This document shows positions 1-11,478 of a stretch of DNA of 64,000 nt, piece by piece; position 1 is the first letter of the stretch; every line of letters begins with the position of its first letter. The stretch lies in contig NC_051433.1 in NCBI RefSeq assembly GCF_001649575.2, positions 19,193,101-19,257,100 of the forward strand. Direction: 5' to 3'. The notes under the pieces were generated by a model. That model saw only the letters and a program-made list of their open reading frames with translations. It searched no databases and was not told the origin of the DNA. A program made the translations under genes and the position numbers. Source of the stretch: Kryptolebias marmoratus. Its lineage: Eukaryota > Chordata > Actinopteri > Cyprinodontiformes > Rivulidae.

Positions 1-120
1 CTTACGTCCCTGTCAGTCAACAGGAAGTGACAGACAGGGATAGCGAGGAAACAGGTTACTGTTTGCAGGGGGAACGACAATACAGTACTGAACACGCTGC
101 ATTGTAACTTATCCTGCATG
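1..120 (-). ncRNA. Intronic H/ACA-box snoRNA candidate (copy A, 3' end cut by window edge)
   Basis: It is a paralogue of the element at 614-745, in the next rplp0 intron on the same strand. The 5' hairpin is closed by TGCAGG/CCTGCA, with an inner stem CAATGCAG/CTGTATTG. The hinge is ACAGTA. The 3' hairpin pairs CCCTGTC with GACAGGG and, after a T-T mismatch, GTCA with TGAC. The segment TGTATTGTCGTTCCCCCTGC and the block CTATCCCTGTCTGTC are shared with copy B, while the stem bases differ in a compensated way. The ACA box would lie left of position 1. Confidence 0.68.
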
Positions 121-459
121 GGTTTAGTTTGATTTTGTGCAGTTATTACTTCGCTTTTTAGACTTTAATTACCTACTGTGACCGATTTTGTTTTATTCAC
201 TGTAACTGTACTGTGGTTCTTTAAAGTGCTTTATAAATGAAGCCCATCTCATACAAATAAAATAAAAATAAAGCTGAATACAGACTAGCTCTAGATTTTA
301 GACTTGCAATTTCACCTCTGTCTAGTAAATTTAATAATGAGAGTATTTTGAATTGATGTTTCAGGGTTGTTTTACATGATCAATTTAATGAAACAACAAA
401 AAAAAAAGTCTCTTTGGACTTGTTCTCATGTATGTTTTTTCCCCATTCGATGAGATTAC

Positions 460-1135
<676 letters not shown>

Positions 1136-1488
1136 CTTGACAGTGCTTCCAAGGATCGCTTAACAGCTGGTTTAAAGACAAGGTTGAATCTAGAGCCGGA
1201 GAACAGAAAGAGTTGCTGTAAATACAGGATTATTTATTTTAAAAAAGGTGATACAAGCAGAAACTCTAAAGCCCTGACATGTGGCTGTCGGCAAACGCTA
1301 GCCGGCTAACGAACGGCTACAAGGCCGCGCTTGAATTAAAATGCATCCCGTTTTAATTCATGGACACAAATTATTTGTCGTCGAGCAGCACGTACAGTTA
1401 TCTCTTCAGTCCAACACTTCCATAAAATACAGTTATTCTTCACGCTTCCCACGAAGCGCTGGAAAAACAGCGAGAAAAATCACTCACC

Positions 1489-1757
1489 TTTCAGTAGGGT
1501 CCCGTGAAAGAAAGAGGAAGAAAACGGGCGCGAGACGTATTTATTCTAAGCAAATGACCAATCAGAGCCGAGATACGGGCGTTTGCCTCACGCCTATTGG
1601 ATAGTTTTTATGTCAATCACCCCGAGTGCTTCCGTGTCGACTTCAGAGCGTGGCGTTTAAGGAAACTTTGTTTTTGCCGTAACTACACAACATATAACGA
1701 TGGCACTGCGTCGTTTTTTTGCCAACCGCCAGTAAACGCCACATGAGGGGAAAAAAT
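1489..1757. promoter_or_regulatory. Compact divergent promoter between rplp0 and the F-box gene
   Basis: On the minus strand the rplp0 transcript should begin at a pyrimidine tract (CTTCCTCTTTCTTTCAC, about 1504-1520). This is a 5'TOP element, which puts ribosomal-protein mRNAs under mTOR control. A TATA-like AATAAATAC lies about 25 bp upstream (around 1538-1546). CCAAT occurs at 1558-1562 and its inverse ATTGG at 1596-1600, a typical NF-Y pair usable in both directions. The plus-strand F-box transcript must start in roughly 1600-1700. Start sites are inferred, not measured. Confidence 0.65.
1700..1735 (+). other. Short upstream ORF in the F-box gene leader
   Basis: An ATG at 1700 opens an 11-codon frame ending at TAA 1733-1735, eight bases before the first in-frame ATG of the main frame. 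It has the best start context in the leader (A at -3, G at +4). If transcription starts upstream of 1700, this uORF should reduce initiation at the main start. It drops out if the start site lies downstream of it. Confidence 0.45.
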
Positions 1758-3041
1758 ATGCCACCAAGTGCTTCTTCTGTCCACTTTCCGCCTGAAGTCT
1801 GGAACCACATATTTGGGTATCTGTCGGTGTCAGAGAAGTGCAGCGTCCGGGCATGCTGCAAGTATTTCAAGAAACTCATCGACCACTGGTCTCTTTGGAA
1901 AGACTGGACCGTAGTTTTGAGCTATGGAAACGGTCCTTACAGCTGTCGGTTCTGGGACACTCTTCGTCGCAGAAAAGTGTCCAGCGTGGTGATGAGGAGC
2001 ACCAAAGCTAAGCACTGGAGTGTCCTCTCTGGGACTCTTCCTGCTCTCAGCTCAGTCGTCGTGGAGGCTTTGTCCCCTCAGTCCGAGAGCTTCAACTTGA
2101 CCAGCGGCTTCCCACATCTGACACGTCTGGCTCTAAGAAACGTGTCCCTGTTACTGGATGCAAACATGGGGTCTAAACTCCATCGCCTCACTCACCTGAG
2201 CATGTGTGGCGTGACTGTCAAACCCAACTCTGACCTGTTCCTTTGTCTGCCCTACCTCAGGAGTCTCACGTCTTTGGTCTGCCACAACGCCGACTTGTTC
2301 AGAAAAGGCGTCAGGGTGGTTGACACCTTGGTTGCCCTCCTGCCTGAGCTGAAGCACCTCTCCCTGTCTGCTAAGTACACCTGTCCCCAGGTTGGCGGAC
2401 CTGGTTTGGGAACCGCCTCGTCCTTGTCCAGCCTCGAGCTCATCGACTGCTCCACTCGTCCGCTGCCCGAGGACACTCTGTCGGCGATTCCTTCCCTGAA
2501 GAGTCTCTCTGTTTTCTACAAGTCCTCGCTTCAGGAGTCTCTGGAGATGTCAGCAGGACTCGCAAGTCTGAGAAACTGGCTGGGTAGACTCACCAAGTTG
2601 TCAAGCCTGACCGTCGTCAAAGGCTTGCCTGTGAGTTCGTACGTCGCCTCCATCCCCGCCGGCGTGACCAGCCTGGCACTGGTCGTCCCCGGCTTGTCCT
2701 CAAAAGACTTGGTGGCGGTAGCTACGCAGGTGCCAAATCTCCTCCACCTCCACATAGACCCCTGGCCCTCGCATTTGGGCGCTCACACGGCCCGAATCCC
2801 AGAGCTATTTCCGAAGCTCAGAAGCCTCCGACTTCGCCAGGAGCACGTGCCTGAGGAGGACTTCCTGTGCCTCCACCAGCTGCAGGACCTGCAGTGCCTG
2901 GAGATCCTGGACAGGGGTCGCAACCTCTCTGGTCTCATTGAGAAGTTTCAAGCTCTAACGAAGCACAGAGTACAGGTTGTGACGTCTAGCCAAAGAGACA
3001 TGTTTGTCTGTCCTTGTGTTTCTCTTGAGCTGTCATCTTAA
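1758..3041 (+). CDS. F-box / leucine-rich-repeat-like protein, intronless, unnamed
   Basis: A single uninterrupted frame gives about 427 aa from ATG 1758 (A at -3); ATG 1743, five codons earlier, is the alternative and has a weaker context. Residues about 8-45 (FPPEVWNHIFGYLSVSEK ... CKYFKKLIDHWSLWKDW) match an F-box, the Skp1-binding module of SCF ubiquitin ligases. The rest has irregular leucine-rich repeats (for example HLTRLALRNVSLL, LKHLSLSAK, LSSLELIDC, KLRSLRLRQE). The inferred role is substrate recognition for ubiquitination; the substrate is unknown. No transmembrane segment or signal peptide is evident. It shares a divergent promoter with rplp0. I cannot match it to a named FBXL or FBXO family member. 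It could be a fish-specific or retro-derived gene, but the open frame indicates a functional one. Confidence 0.82.
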   Translation: MPPSASSVHFPPEVWNHIFGYLSVSEKCSVRACCKYFKKLIDHWSLWKDWTVVLSYGNGPYSCRFWDTLRRRKVSSVVMRSTKAKHWSVLSGTLPALSSVVVEALSPQSESFNLTSGFPHLTRLALRNVSLLLDANMGSKLHRLTHLSMCGVTVKPNSDLFLCLPYLRSLTSLVCHNADLFRKGVRVVDTLVALLPELKHLSLSAKYTCPQVGGPGLGTASSLSSLELIDCSTRPLPEDTLSAIPSLKSLSVFYKSSLQESLEMSAGLASLRNWLGRLTKLSSLTVVKGLPVSSYVASIPAGVTSLALVVPGLSSKDLVAVATQVPNLLHLHIDPWPSHLGAHTARIPELFPKLRSLRLRQEHVPEEDFLCLHQLQDLQCLEILDRGRNLSGLIEKFQALTKHRVQVVTSSQRDMFVCPCVSLELSS

Positions 3042-3288
3042 GACTTCCGGAGAGACTCAGAGATCCAGGAACACCTGTTCTGTAAGACAAGGTTTTATTG
3101 TTTGGCCGTACAGTTTAGATCATCAGAGTCTGCTGACGGATGTTCATCAGGAGAAATTCTCTGGGTCAAATTGTGTGGTTCACTATCATTCAAAGTTATA
3201 GACACAGGAGCGTGGAGGATGCTGCAGCACCCCCTAGTGGATGCCAGAGAACATGCTTGTCCAAATTGTAGACTGTTTATATCCAGAC

Positions 3289-3502
3289 CAGGGGTGGGCA
3301 ATCCTGGTCCTGGAGGGCCACTACCCTGCAGGTTTTACTTGTTTCTCTGCTCCAACACACCTGATTTAAATCAATGTGTGATTAACAGGCTTCTGCAGAA
3401 CATGAAGAGGTAATTTAACAACTGAATCAGGTGTGTTGGAGCAGGGAAACAAGTAAAACATGCAGGATGGTGGCCCTTGAGGACCAGGATTGGAGACCCC
3501 TG
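3289..3502. mobile_element. Palindromic hAT-type MITE, copy 1
   Basis: This 214-bp element has near-perfect inverted halves. The left end is CAGGGGTGGGCAATCCTGG and the right end ends in CCCCTG. The middle pairs CTCCAACACACCTGATT with AATCAGGTGTGTTGGAG. Flanks atccagac / atctagat resemble a diverged 8-bp target duplication (6 of 8), the hAT signature. It has no coding capacity. A second copy lies at 43788-43984. Confidence 0.82.
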
Positions 3503-3559
3503 ATCTAGATCTTTGACAAGAACCCCTAAATTTAAAGACCAGCTTCCCTGTCGGCTGGT

Positions 3560-3625
3560 CCCGGTACACATTAGTACACAGAGTCCCGCCCTCTCCATGT
3601 AAACAAATGGAACATTACCCTTAGT
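3560..3625 (+). repeat. Fragment of the dispersed repeat also present at 33140-33840
   Basis: A segment around CATGTAAACAAATGG, preceded by CCCGCCC and followed by an ACATT..CCT motif, reappears almost unchanged near 33460-33500. This marks a short fragment of the same interspersed family. Confidence 0.45.
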
Positions 3626-3628
3626 AAA

Positions 3629-3634
3629 ATAAAT
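3629..3634 (+). terminator. Candidate poly(A) signal AATAAA for the F-box gene
   Basis: AATAAA lies within an A-rich AAATAAATAAAT run about 590 bp after the F-box stop codon. It is the first canonical plus-strand signal I noticed downstream. The 3' UTR would then include the MITE at 3289-3502. Confidence 0.35.
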
Positions 3635-6600
3635 AAATACACCTCAAGATAATTTTTTCCAGGTGTCGACTCTTGTTGGACTTCTTACCTTTGCTGCCCA
3701 ATGTTCAAATCCGTTCAGCTGAAATCAGTTATTTCACGCTAAAAAGAAAATTCATGTACGCATGTACTTAAGCTCATGTTCTCACTTGAAAGCTGACATC
3801 TCGAGTGCTGGTTACAGAAATATAAGATGGCAGCTCCTGCTGTCTTCAGTTCCCAACAATAGAAAAAAAGGTGGACAGTTGGTCTAGTATATTAGGTCTT
3901 TGATCCAAATACACAGTTAAAGAATAGATGGACAAAAAGCAAAAACATGCACTACCAGTGTGCATTTTTACCGACTTCTATTTAGTATAATTATATTTAT
4001 TTTTTAGTATAGGTTCAAATTTGCACACGCCCCCAGCTGAAACACAGTCTCACGGCACATTTACTTGTGAGATTTTATTGTCAATCTGCTTCATTTCGAA
4101 CTGATCGACCTGTGACTGTTTATTCTTTGTGCCAAAGGTTTATTGTTCAAGTGCTAGTAGTAATATCAGTGATCACAACAAATTCTTAACCAATGTTTTG
4201 CTGTTCGATCTTTCAAAAGTGATTGTTTTAATACAAAACATGTTGTTGGGATTTACTTATTTTGTAAAACTGCGTGCAGTCCAGCACTGATAAAATGTTA
4301 AAGTCCGTACGGAAAGTAAGTGCAAAGAAGTGCCAGTAATCCAGACTTTTTAATCTTTTATTTTGCAGAAGTTTACCAATCAGGACCCAAACAGGCTTAC
4401 GCCCCATCCACACCAAGAGCCACACAAGTTCATGGCTCATGAGAAAACTCAAATCGTAAATAATCACATGAACGTGAATCTCCACAAACCATTTCACATA
4501 AACGCAATAAAAGTAAAAACCGTTGTTTCTCTTGTTTTTGTTTCTGACGAAAGCAAAGATTAGAAGGCAAGTTTACCATTTACAGCACGTGTGAGCGAAA
4601 TGAACTGAACAGTTTGACAACAACCGCATTCCCCTCTGCTACATCCATCTGAATGTGCTACGAGCGAACGCGGGGACGTGTGCCGCGTGGATCGGCACAG
4701 CGTGTTCCTCCTCAGCTCCAGTACAGTGTATGGTTCGGCTACAATGCGACACAGCGGGCGAAGCTTCTCCCAGAGTTCCGGTCAGAAAAGGGTCCGATCG
4801 CAGGAAAGACAGGTTTCCGCAGCGCGTGAGACCTTATTGCATTGACACGTTTGGCACGAGAAGAACTTAAAACCCAGCTTGAACGTGGCTGCTGCGTACC
4901 GATGTCTTACACAGAGAATAAAATCAAAGGCAATGTTGTAGTTTCAGCCCCCCCCACCCACTTTAAAGAAAGAAAAAGAAAAGAAAACAAACACATTTTG
5001 ATATATTTGCCAAAAGCAGAGCTGTGAGTACGGTTAAATGCATCACTGTGTAAATCTTTGCTAAGGCCTGGCTCTGGCTCGGGGTCACATTCTGATTCCT
5101 GACCAGGAAAAACGAACATCCAGCTTCCATCAGCGACCTTTGCGCCGACACCATTAAAAAAAAAAGAAGAAAGATCACAGTTTATAGTTTCAAGAACGCA
5201 GGGTGCCGTGTTCCCTCTGACGTCCTGACACACTGAAATCAAAGCTGGTGTGTTTGAAAGACTGAGACCTGGGTAAACTATTGTTACAGTAGGCTACATG
5301 CTAACAGAGCCAGCTCTTTGCATATCAGCTCAAAACAACATACATTTTCATCAAAAAAAAAAAAGAAAGAAAAGAAAGCAGACAAAACCCAGTTCTGTCA
5401 CCAAGTTGAACACATTACAGGCATAGAAAGTCATTTTCTGATTGTAACAGCAACTGGCAGCTGGTGCTGATAAAACCCAAAGAAGTGAGCATGCTTCGGA
5501 CCAGAGCGCACCATTACACCATAAATCTTTAACAAGTACTTACGGATGAATTTAATACAGTGACAAAACGCACAGGAGTGGCGACAAGTAATCACTGAAA
5601 GTGTTAAAAATAGAATTCGTCTAAATTTATTCTCTGTAATAAACGTAAGCAGATACAGCAGAAAAAAAACACCCACGTCCATAAGAAGACAATCTCATTT
5701 GTTTTAGCTTGTTTCTCCTCATAAATTGCACCACAGTTTCAAACATTTAGAATCATAGCATATAAGATTTATTTTGACAAGATTTCTCTTTAAAAGTAAA
5801 TTCTGGCAACAATTAAGTTTTAAATGAGCAATTATAAATGTATGACACAACAGCAGTTCAAATTTTTAGAAGTGGGGGTTTCGTGGAGACAACTGTTACA
5901 AAGATATGAATAATAAATATCTTACCTGTTGCAGATAGCTCTTTGAAGAGCCATGATTCGGAGGAATCGAATTTAATTCTGAACAAAATGAAAAGCTGAC
6001 AGCTAGTCTGAGCAGGGTGACGATATCAAAATGGATTGTTGCCGTCTTAAAACATCTCAGATCTCAAAGATTTAAACAAAAATGTTCTTTTAGAAACCTT
6101 TACTTCTTTGTCAGTTTCACATTACAGAGTTATCCTTGCAGAAATGTGATGTTCCTGCTAAAGTGTGCAAGTTGCTGTGTAATGTGAAAACGACAATGTT
6201 GTAAATAATTATACATACCTTTTCACATGAATCGCTCTGAAATCTTTGAGATCTGAGTTGTTTTAAGACAGCAGCAGCATTCTGGTCTCAGCCCCCACAA
6301 CAACTAACCATTAACTCCTCAGTCAAGTCAGAATTAAAACCTTTCTTGTCCAAAATGAGGTCATTCAAAGAGCTATCTACAACAGGTAAGCCATTATTTA
6401 TTCATAACCTCTCCCACAGAACCCCGCTTAAAAACATCTGAACTATCGCTTTAATCTAAAACAAAATTCTCACGTTCTATAAGTAAAAAAAAGGACTATA
6501 ATTATCTGTTTGATTTCACTTTTTAAGAAGTAACAGATTAACACAGACGGAAGATAAAACTCAAAAAATAGTTCACTTTCTAAGGTAAGCTGTAGAAAAC

Positions 6601-7271
6601 AAGGAAGTAGTATCTTGATGACTTTTAACGTATAAAATCCATTTTAAGAAAGTATCTGAAGATCTGTTGCTGAAGTTCTCAAAAAGGTCGGACTCGGATG
6701 TTAAAGAAGAGGACGTGTGTCTTTGTGCGTGTACATATTAAGATTGTTTGTTTGTCTGAAATGGCACCTCATAAGCTAGAAAAATACCTCTCTTTTTTTA
6801 GCACTCGTTGGCCAAACACGGAGCATTCAACGCTCGTATTACTTTAAAACTGCTTCGGGTGACTCTCCGTGGTCCATGCAATCAAGCAGCTTGCATCAGA
6901 TCTGCATAAAAGTCGCCACCGGGGGATGCAAGGTCTTGCCCTGCGGTGTGGGAAAAATACTTTTACAAGTTAAAACTGTTTATGTACATGCGTACGAGGG
7001 AAACGCAGCGAATCGCCTTCTTCTTCCTGTCGCACACAGGACTAAGAGTCTAAATAAAAAAACAATCTCTTTGGGCTCTCTTAAAATGTCTTTAGTAAAA
7101 GTGAAAAAGTGTGGACATTCAGAGAAGTCCTTTCAGTGTCAGAGCTAATAACGACATCTTCTACTCTCGTGATGTGATTGGAAAAAAATCTGTTTAAAAA
7201 CTCAAAGGCGCACCTAAACGCGCGCCTTTTTTTTTCCGACTTACGCAAGAAACAGCCGACGCGGAGTGAGC
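3635..7271. other. Convergent intergenic stretch; contains pxn 3' UTR and a MITE
   Basis: Apart from the MITE at 5855-6444 I find no coding exon. The pxn 3' UTR must start at 7271 and run leftwards. Minus-strand AATAAA signals occur near 6397-6402, 5767 and 5627, and further left near 4138 and 4071, so its end is undecided. The GC-richer block 4650-4870 stands out from the AT-rich surroundings and may be UTR. The ORFs here have no recognisable protein signature. Confidence 0.5.
5855..6444. mobile_element. Long-TIR MITE, about 590 bp
   Basis: Both ends carry the same block in opposite orientation. It comprises AGTTCA followed by a GGGGTT motif, then GATATGAATAATAAAT or a variant, then TTACCTGTTG(C/T)AGATAGCTC. 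The left arm lies at about 5855-5960 and the right arm at about 6355-6444. A second inverted pair lies inside (GTCTTAAAACA..CTCAGATCTCAAAGATTT around 6043-6073, inverted at about 6240-6275). No transposase is present. A shorter relative lies at 52456-52599. Confidence 0.75.
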
Positions 7272-10200
7272 CTAGCTGAAGAGTTTGACGAAGCAGCTGT
7301 GGCAGTAGGGCTTTTCGTTCTGCTCCTTGAAGGTGCCCTTGTTCAGCTGCTTGAGGCAGAAAGCGCACACAAAGTGCTCCGGGTGGAACTTCTTCCCCAT
7401 GGCTGTGATGCAGCGACCTGTGATGGGCTTCTGACAGCCGGAGCACAGCGAGCCGCGCCGCTCGTGGTAATGAGCCTCGCAGTACGGCTGCCCGTCGTGG
7501 TCGAAGAAGCTGCCGTTTATGAATGGCGTGAAGCACTCCTGGAAAACACAACATATCGTGACAATGGCTTGCTTCGTGGCGGAGTGGGCTGTATTAAACA
7601 TTAAAACGAGAGAGTAACCATCATTCAAGGCCTGTCTTATCACACATTCTTCTGTTCGGGGGAGCAGCTGCTCTGTAGAAGCTGCAGCAGGCTCTAGTTG
7701 GAGCTAAGCTGCAGTGATTGGTGCTCATATTCTTGCAAAAACAATTAAATTTAAAGGCCAATCATTCCTCAAAGCTTCTAGGTGTCCCAATTCTGTGTTG
7801 GCAAAGGTTGATTAGCTGTGGTGGCCATCTTGAATTGGGTTCACGCCAAAAGTTAATCAGTTGTTTAATCACTTTCTGGGCCTCGTCGTATGTCTTGTGG
7901 CCCATAGAAATGTCTTGTAGGCATGTTAATCAGGGTAAATTTTGGTTTTCTTTATCTGAATAGGGTTTTACATGTGATCCGATAAAGGTGTGCCCAGTGA
8001 CTCACCCTGCAGACGAAGCATTCAGGGTGCCAGAGCGAATTGAGGGCGGAGATGTAGTTCTCAAGGATGGCTCGGGCGCAGCCGCCGCATTTCGGGGCAA
8101 ACATGTCAAAGTAGTCCTTTCTGCAGAACGCCTTGCCGTCCTTCTCGTGGAAACCTGGAGGGCAGCAAAGGGAAAAAGCCGATTGAAACTAATCGCTCCT
8201 TCAAATGCAACTTTGCTGCGACGGCTGGAGGACGTGGTGCCGGTACCTTCAGGTCCAAAAAAGGATCCGCACTGAGCACAGAAGAAGTGCTCCGGATGCC
8301 AAGTCTTGTCCAAAGCCGTCACTACTTTCTGTAAAGAACCGAGAGAAGCAAACGATCACTCTGGTGTAATTTGTATACAGCTAGGCTGATAAACAAAAGC
8401 TCTCGTTAAACGAGAGCAAAGAAACAAGTCGATGCGTGGGGATGTTTATCTCCCATCTCATAAGAAACTACAAGAGGACGCCAGGAGAGGGCAGGCTAAG
8501 TCCAGACACCGGAGAATGGGTGGGAGGCGCTGGAATGCTAAAACCGATAACATTTGTTTTCCAGCAGCTTCAGCTGTAAGCACACAAGTTTGAAACATCC
8601 TTAGGGGCACATTCCTGCAGAAGAGCAACAAATTACAGTGATTCTAGGCTTTACCACCAGGAGGTGACATCTCAAAGAGGATTATTTAACTTGTAGGTAA
8701 TTTTAACAAGACTAAACCTCGGTAAAAGTGCGCACATTTCTCAAGTTCTTAGGTTAAAAATATTAAAGCAGGGCATCATGAGACGTCTTTTAATCAACTG
8801 TCAGTAAATTAAAGATTTATTTAACCAAAAATATGAAATCTGAATGCTCCCTCTGGCTTTCAGATGCTGAAATCCCAGAAAAAGGAAGCAAGAGGTGATG
8901 GTTTGTGTGGAAGACGAGTGGTGCATGAGGATCAGTTAGGAGGCCTTGGCCGTGACTCGTGTTGGCCTTCCTGCAGACTGAAGTCCACTGATCACTGCCC
9001 GCCTCTCTTCAAATGCCTCTGGCACTGTGTGTGTTTGCACGAGGGTGTGTAAGAGCAGTGGCTGGGGGAAAGAAAAAAAAAAAGAAAAAAATCCCAAAGG
9101 GAGTGTGTCGCTTTGAAGATAAGTCTGAGTGCTGACAAGCGGGAGAGGAGAGAGTAACACACAGTGACACGGACATATGAGCTTGCCTTGTCTGTATCAG
9201 TGATGGCCACGTTGCTTTAAAACTGTGAGCACCGACATACACTTTGGAAAAAGTAGGATGTCTACTTAACAACTTCCAATTATCCACAACTTTGTGTGTG
9301 CTCACGGCAAATAAACAAAACAAGCTTTTAACAAACAGGTCCTTCAGAAAGCGAGGGGTAGCTGCAGTGCTACGTAACTTTAATTAAAGACCCGGCGTTC
9401 CTTGAAGGAATGCATATCGCTCCCTGCCTTTTATGCCGGAGTTTTAGAAGAAGATCAGCTTATGTTGAGAAATGAAAAAAGTTGTAGCAAACCTTGACAA
9501 TAAGGTTAAGCGCGACCTCCTGCAGTACTGCGATATCTCAGGCTCAGAGTATGAGCTGTAAATGACTCTCAGCTAGCACGACTTCACATTTTAGCTCAAT
9601 TTCTGTAAAATTAACTGGGTTATAGCCAATTTTGCGTTGGCTTATGTGGAATAGCTGTGGCGGACATCTTGAGCTGGCCTTACTTCAAAAAGTTAACCAC
9701 TTGTAAAAGTTCATCCTGTGATGACTTTTGCAAGTTTCTTTCAAATGTGTCCAGAGGTTCATGAGATATGCTGGAAACAGACAGACACGTGCGGGTAATA
9801 AAAAGTCATCTTTACATATATGACTTTGCTCTCCACTTGTGTTAAATATTATTTTTAAAATGAATGAAAAGTAGTCAGTCATTTCACTTCAACCATTTCT
9901 ACAACAGTGAGTACCTGTCAGCGTCTGCTTCACAGAGACGAACACTTTCCATTGTGTAGTGATTTTTCCACTAAGGCCATAATCCTTTAGCTTATAAATA
10001 AATAAATATCATTATGTACCTTTTTGCTGTAAGTGCGTGTTGATGAGTGTTTGCATTACTAACATCCAGTATGGGTCCATTACAGTAGTGGCACCGCGGC
10101 GAGAATAGGCTGTGGTAGTCTTTCTCACAGTAAGGCTGGCCGTCACGCTCAAAGAAGTTCCTGGAGCCTATCTCCTCCTGACACTGGGTGCACACAAAGT

Positions 10201-11478
10201 GCTCCGGGTGCCACGTCCTGCCCATGGCAGTCACGACCTGGTGTGGGGAGACACAGTGCATTAAAATGTGATGAGTTTGCTCAGAAGGGGGGGAGAGAGA
10301 AACTGCCCCGCAGCACTTCAGGCAGCAAGAGGCAGAGGGATTACTGCACAGAGTAGTAGACGTACATTCAAATGTAAATTTAAATTCAAAGTGGTGTTTC
10401 GTTTTCTGATGTTCGTGAAACCGTGAAGGTAAGATGTAAAATCTACTCGGAGAGAAACTACTGCTTTGAAACGGGGCAGTTTTTCGGTGAGCGAGTGACA
10501 ACTGGAGACAAGTTTCGTCTCGCAAATTTGTGAAACTGCAATTCAATAAAACAGAAGAGTGCAAGCAGAATGTTAGCATTATTCAACTAAATAAAAGCAG
10601 TCGACTTGATACGAGTTGAATTATTTACTGAAACAGTGGTTTCAAAATGAAGCAATCAGTGCAGCCGTGCACATCCTGCATAACTCCTCTAATTAGCCAA
10701 AGAAATCTGCAGTGTAAGCTTTTTTTTAACCACGCTACTAAAAAAAAACTACCAGAAATGTGTTTTTTATAAAGCCTGGTGGTCTTCTGTGCACAAGCTA
10801 ATGCTTACTTAAATGAAAACTGGGCATGAGGGATAGATATAGCCACCAGAATGTCAATGCCTGATGTGTGAACTGCAGTTATGAAGACTAAAGTTCAGTA
10901 TTTAGGTGAAGCCTTTTTTGGATTTTAGCAGAAAAACGGAATAAAAAATGGTAAGGAATGCATCTCAGCATGAAGTCAAAGACATTGTGCAGGTCTGTTT
11001 TGTACCTCACTTGTCACTCAAAGTGTCCATGTTCAAAATAATATGCAATTCTAAGAGTTTAGGTATAAAACGCCCCCTTCTGAGCAAATCTGACAATCGG
11101 TGGGTATTGACTTTAGATCCTCTTTAACTCTTCTGAAGCTCTTTAAAAAAAGAGAGAGTCAAAGAGAGGTAGGGAAGACCTTGTAACTCAGGGGGAATTT
11201 GACCTGAAGGCCACAGGAGAATAAAGGTAAACTTCAAAGAAACCACAGTTTTTTCAGCTTTATTTCTCTCCATTTAAAGTTAGAGTTTGGTTACAATCTT
11301 AAAGTTTCAATTTCCTTACCTGTCCAACAATTGGTTTCTTGCAGGCACCACAGACTCCCTTGGCCACGGTCTGGACTCCCAGTCTGTTGAGGTCGGACTG
11401 CAGGCTCCCCAGCATGTTGTCCAGCTTGTTGGCTTGTTTTGCGGGAGCAGGGGGAGAGGTCTTTCCCTGTGACTGGAT
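7272..11478 (-). CDS. pxn: pxn exons for LD5 and LIM1-LIM4, with stop codon
   Basis: Exon 11320-11478 encodes LD5 ([17 protein letters not shown]) and opens LIM1 ([13 protein letters not shown]). Exon 10064-10237 completes LIM1 ([19 protein letters not shown]) and opens LIM2 ([10 protein letters not shown]). Exon 8247-8328 continues LIM2 ([11 protein letters not shown]). Exon 8006-8154 finishes LIM2 and carries most of LIM3 ([20 protein letters not shown]). Exon 7272-7538 ends LIM3 and encodes LIM4 ([20 protein letters not shown]), ending in VKLFS and TAG at 7272-7274. The Cys/His spacing of each double zinc finger is preserved. LIM2-LIM3 are known to direct focal-adhesion targeting. The introns hold repeats at 7745-7965 and 9480-9800; in the rest I see nothing recognisable. 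Confidence 0.95.

Noticed and set aside
1719..1757. Upstream extension of the F-box frame to position 1719
   Set aside because: That extension begins at TTG, not ATG; the first real in-frame ATG codons are at 1743 and 1758.
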